Positions 5,546 through 6,022 of a stretch of 6,022 nt of DNA are shown here, in pieces. How positions within the stretch are numbered: the stretch's first letter is position 1; each line of letters begins with the position of its first letter. The stretch covers positions 1-6,022 of the forward strand of contig CAMDER010000108.1 of NCBI GenBank assembly GCA_945896935.1, given 5' to 3'. The position numbers and the translations under genes were made by a program. The notes beneath the pieces were generated by a model. The model had not been told where the DNA came from and did no database searches. It was given only the letters and a program-made list of their open reading frames with translations. This stretch comes from Bifidobacterium breve (lineage in GTDB: Bacteria > Actinomycetota > Acidimicrobiia > Acidimicrobiales > Ilumatobacteraceae).

Positions 5546-6022
5546 TTAGCGGCAGACGGTTGCGCCGTCAACCAACAACGATTCGCCACATACAAAACTG
5601 GCACGATCACTGCATAGCCAAACGGCCGATTCGGCAATTTCGGATGGCTCGCCTAAATACCCACGGCCGATTCCGCGGCTGACCATTTTTTCGATCTTGG
5701 GATCACCGTTGATGAATCCCTCAATCATCGGAGTGCGCGTTGTGCCAGGAAGAATCGCGTTCACACGCACACCTTTGGCGGCAAACTCTTGCGCTGCACA
5801 CTTGGTGAGCCCAAGTACGCCGTGCTTGGCTGCGGTGTAGTGAGGCAAACCTGGAGCCGCAACGACACCGGCACCAGAAGACACGTTGACGATTGCCCCA
5901 GAACCTTGGGCTGCCATAACGCCGAGTTCGTACTTGAGACACAAAAAGACACTTGTGAGATTGGCGTTGATCATGTGTTGCCACTCATGCAACGGAAGGT
6001 CGATAAATGAACCGAACCTTCC
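5546..6022 (-). CDS. Short-chain dehydrogenase/reductase (SDR), 5' truncated by window edge
   Basis: The frame is open through the window end on the - strand, so the gene continues beyond 6022. The 158 visible residues are the C-terminal two thirds of a classical SDR (usual length about 250 aa). The N-terminal Rossmann TGxxxGxG motif is missing only because it lies outside. Numbered from the first visible residue, the catalytic residues are N21 (MINANLTSVF), S49 (IVNVSSGAG), Y62 and K66 (HYTAAKHGVLGLT). The NAI.PGTTRTPM segment (88-99) and the C-terminal VDGAT (151-155) are also typical. An apparent TTG start at 5992 is an internal Leu. It converges on the racemase gene with 8 bp between stops and no visible terminator. 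Such enzymes oxidise hydroxyls or reduce ketones with NAD(P); a hydroxysteroid or 3-hydroxyacyl-CoA substrate would fit the neighbours, but the visible part does not decide this. Confidence 0.87.
   Translation of the reverse strand, partial: GRFGSFIDLPLHEWQHMINANLTSVFLCLKYELGVMAAQGSGAIVNVSSGAGVVAAPGLPHYTAAKHGVLGLTKCAAQEFAAKGVRVNAILPGTTRTPMIEGFINGDPKIEKMVSRGIGRGYLGEPSEIAESAVWLCSDRASFVCGESLLVDGATVCR

Noticed and set aside
5990..5992. TTG as start of the short-chain dehydrogenase
   Set aside because: The frame continues upstream to the window edge with SDR-like sequence, and a start here would lack the nucleotide-binding domain.

Overview
The window is a bacterial gene cluster made almost entirely of CoA-thioester lipid catabolism genes. 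By recalled family resemblance (no search was run) four of the six genes match members of the actinobacterial sterol side-chain degradation set: Ltp4- and Ltp3-type thiolase-fold lyases, an EchA19-type enoyl-CoA hydratase and a FadD19-type steroid-CoA ligase. A fifth is an alpha-methylacyl-CoA racemase. This points to an actinomycete. By eye the base composition is only slightly above 50% GC, well below typical Mycobacterium or Rhodococcus, so a lower-GC lineage such as a planktonic acidimicrobial-type actinobacterium is plausible; that placement is inference.

Layout. From 1 to 1843 two thiolase-superfamily genes run on the + strand: ltp4-like (5' end outside the window) and ltp3-like, separated by one base. 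From 1844 to 1957 lies a non-coding spacer between convergent genes. It holds a 13-bp tandem repeat over the ltp3 stop codon, a perfect 28-bp inverted repeat with a 3-nt loop (probable terminator), and an 11-bp tandem repeat. An echA19-like hydratase follows on the - strand (1958-2758). A 95-bp divergent intergenic region (2759-2853) separates it from a + strand pair: fadD19-like ligase (2854-4428) and, 5 bp later, alpha-methylacyl-CoA racemase (4434-5537). A short-chain dehydrogenase on the - strand (5546 to beyond 6022) converges on the racemase with 8 bp between stops; its N-terminal NAD(P)-binding part lies outside the window.

How the genes fit together (inference from known families). 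FadD19 activates the oxidised side-chain carboxylate of a sterol to its CoA thioester. The racemase interconverts the 2-methyl (C25) epimers so that the S-specific acyl-CoA dehydrogenase can act. EchA19 hydrates the enoyl-CoA, and Ltp3/Ltp4 cleave C-C bonds by retro-aldol chemistry. FadD19, Ltp3 and Ltp4 have been linked in Rhodococcus to degradation of C24-branched (phytosterol) side chains, so a plant or algal sterol is an attractive substrate. The same enzyme types could also handle other methyl-branched isoprenoid acids. No RNA genes, insertion sequences, CRISPR arrays or phage genes were seen.
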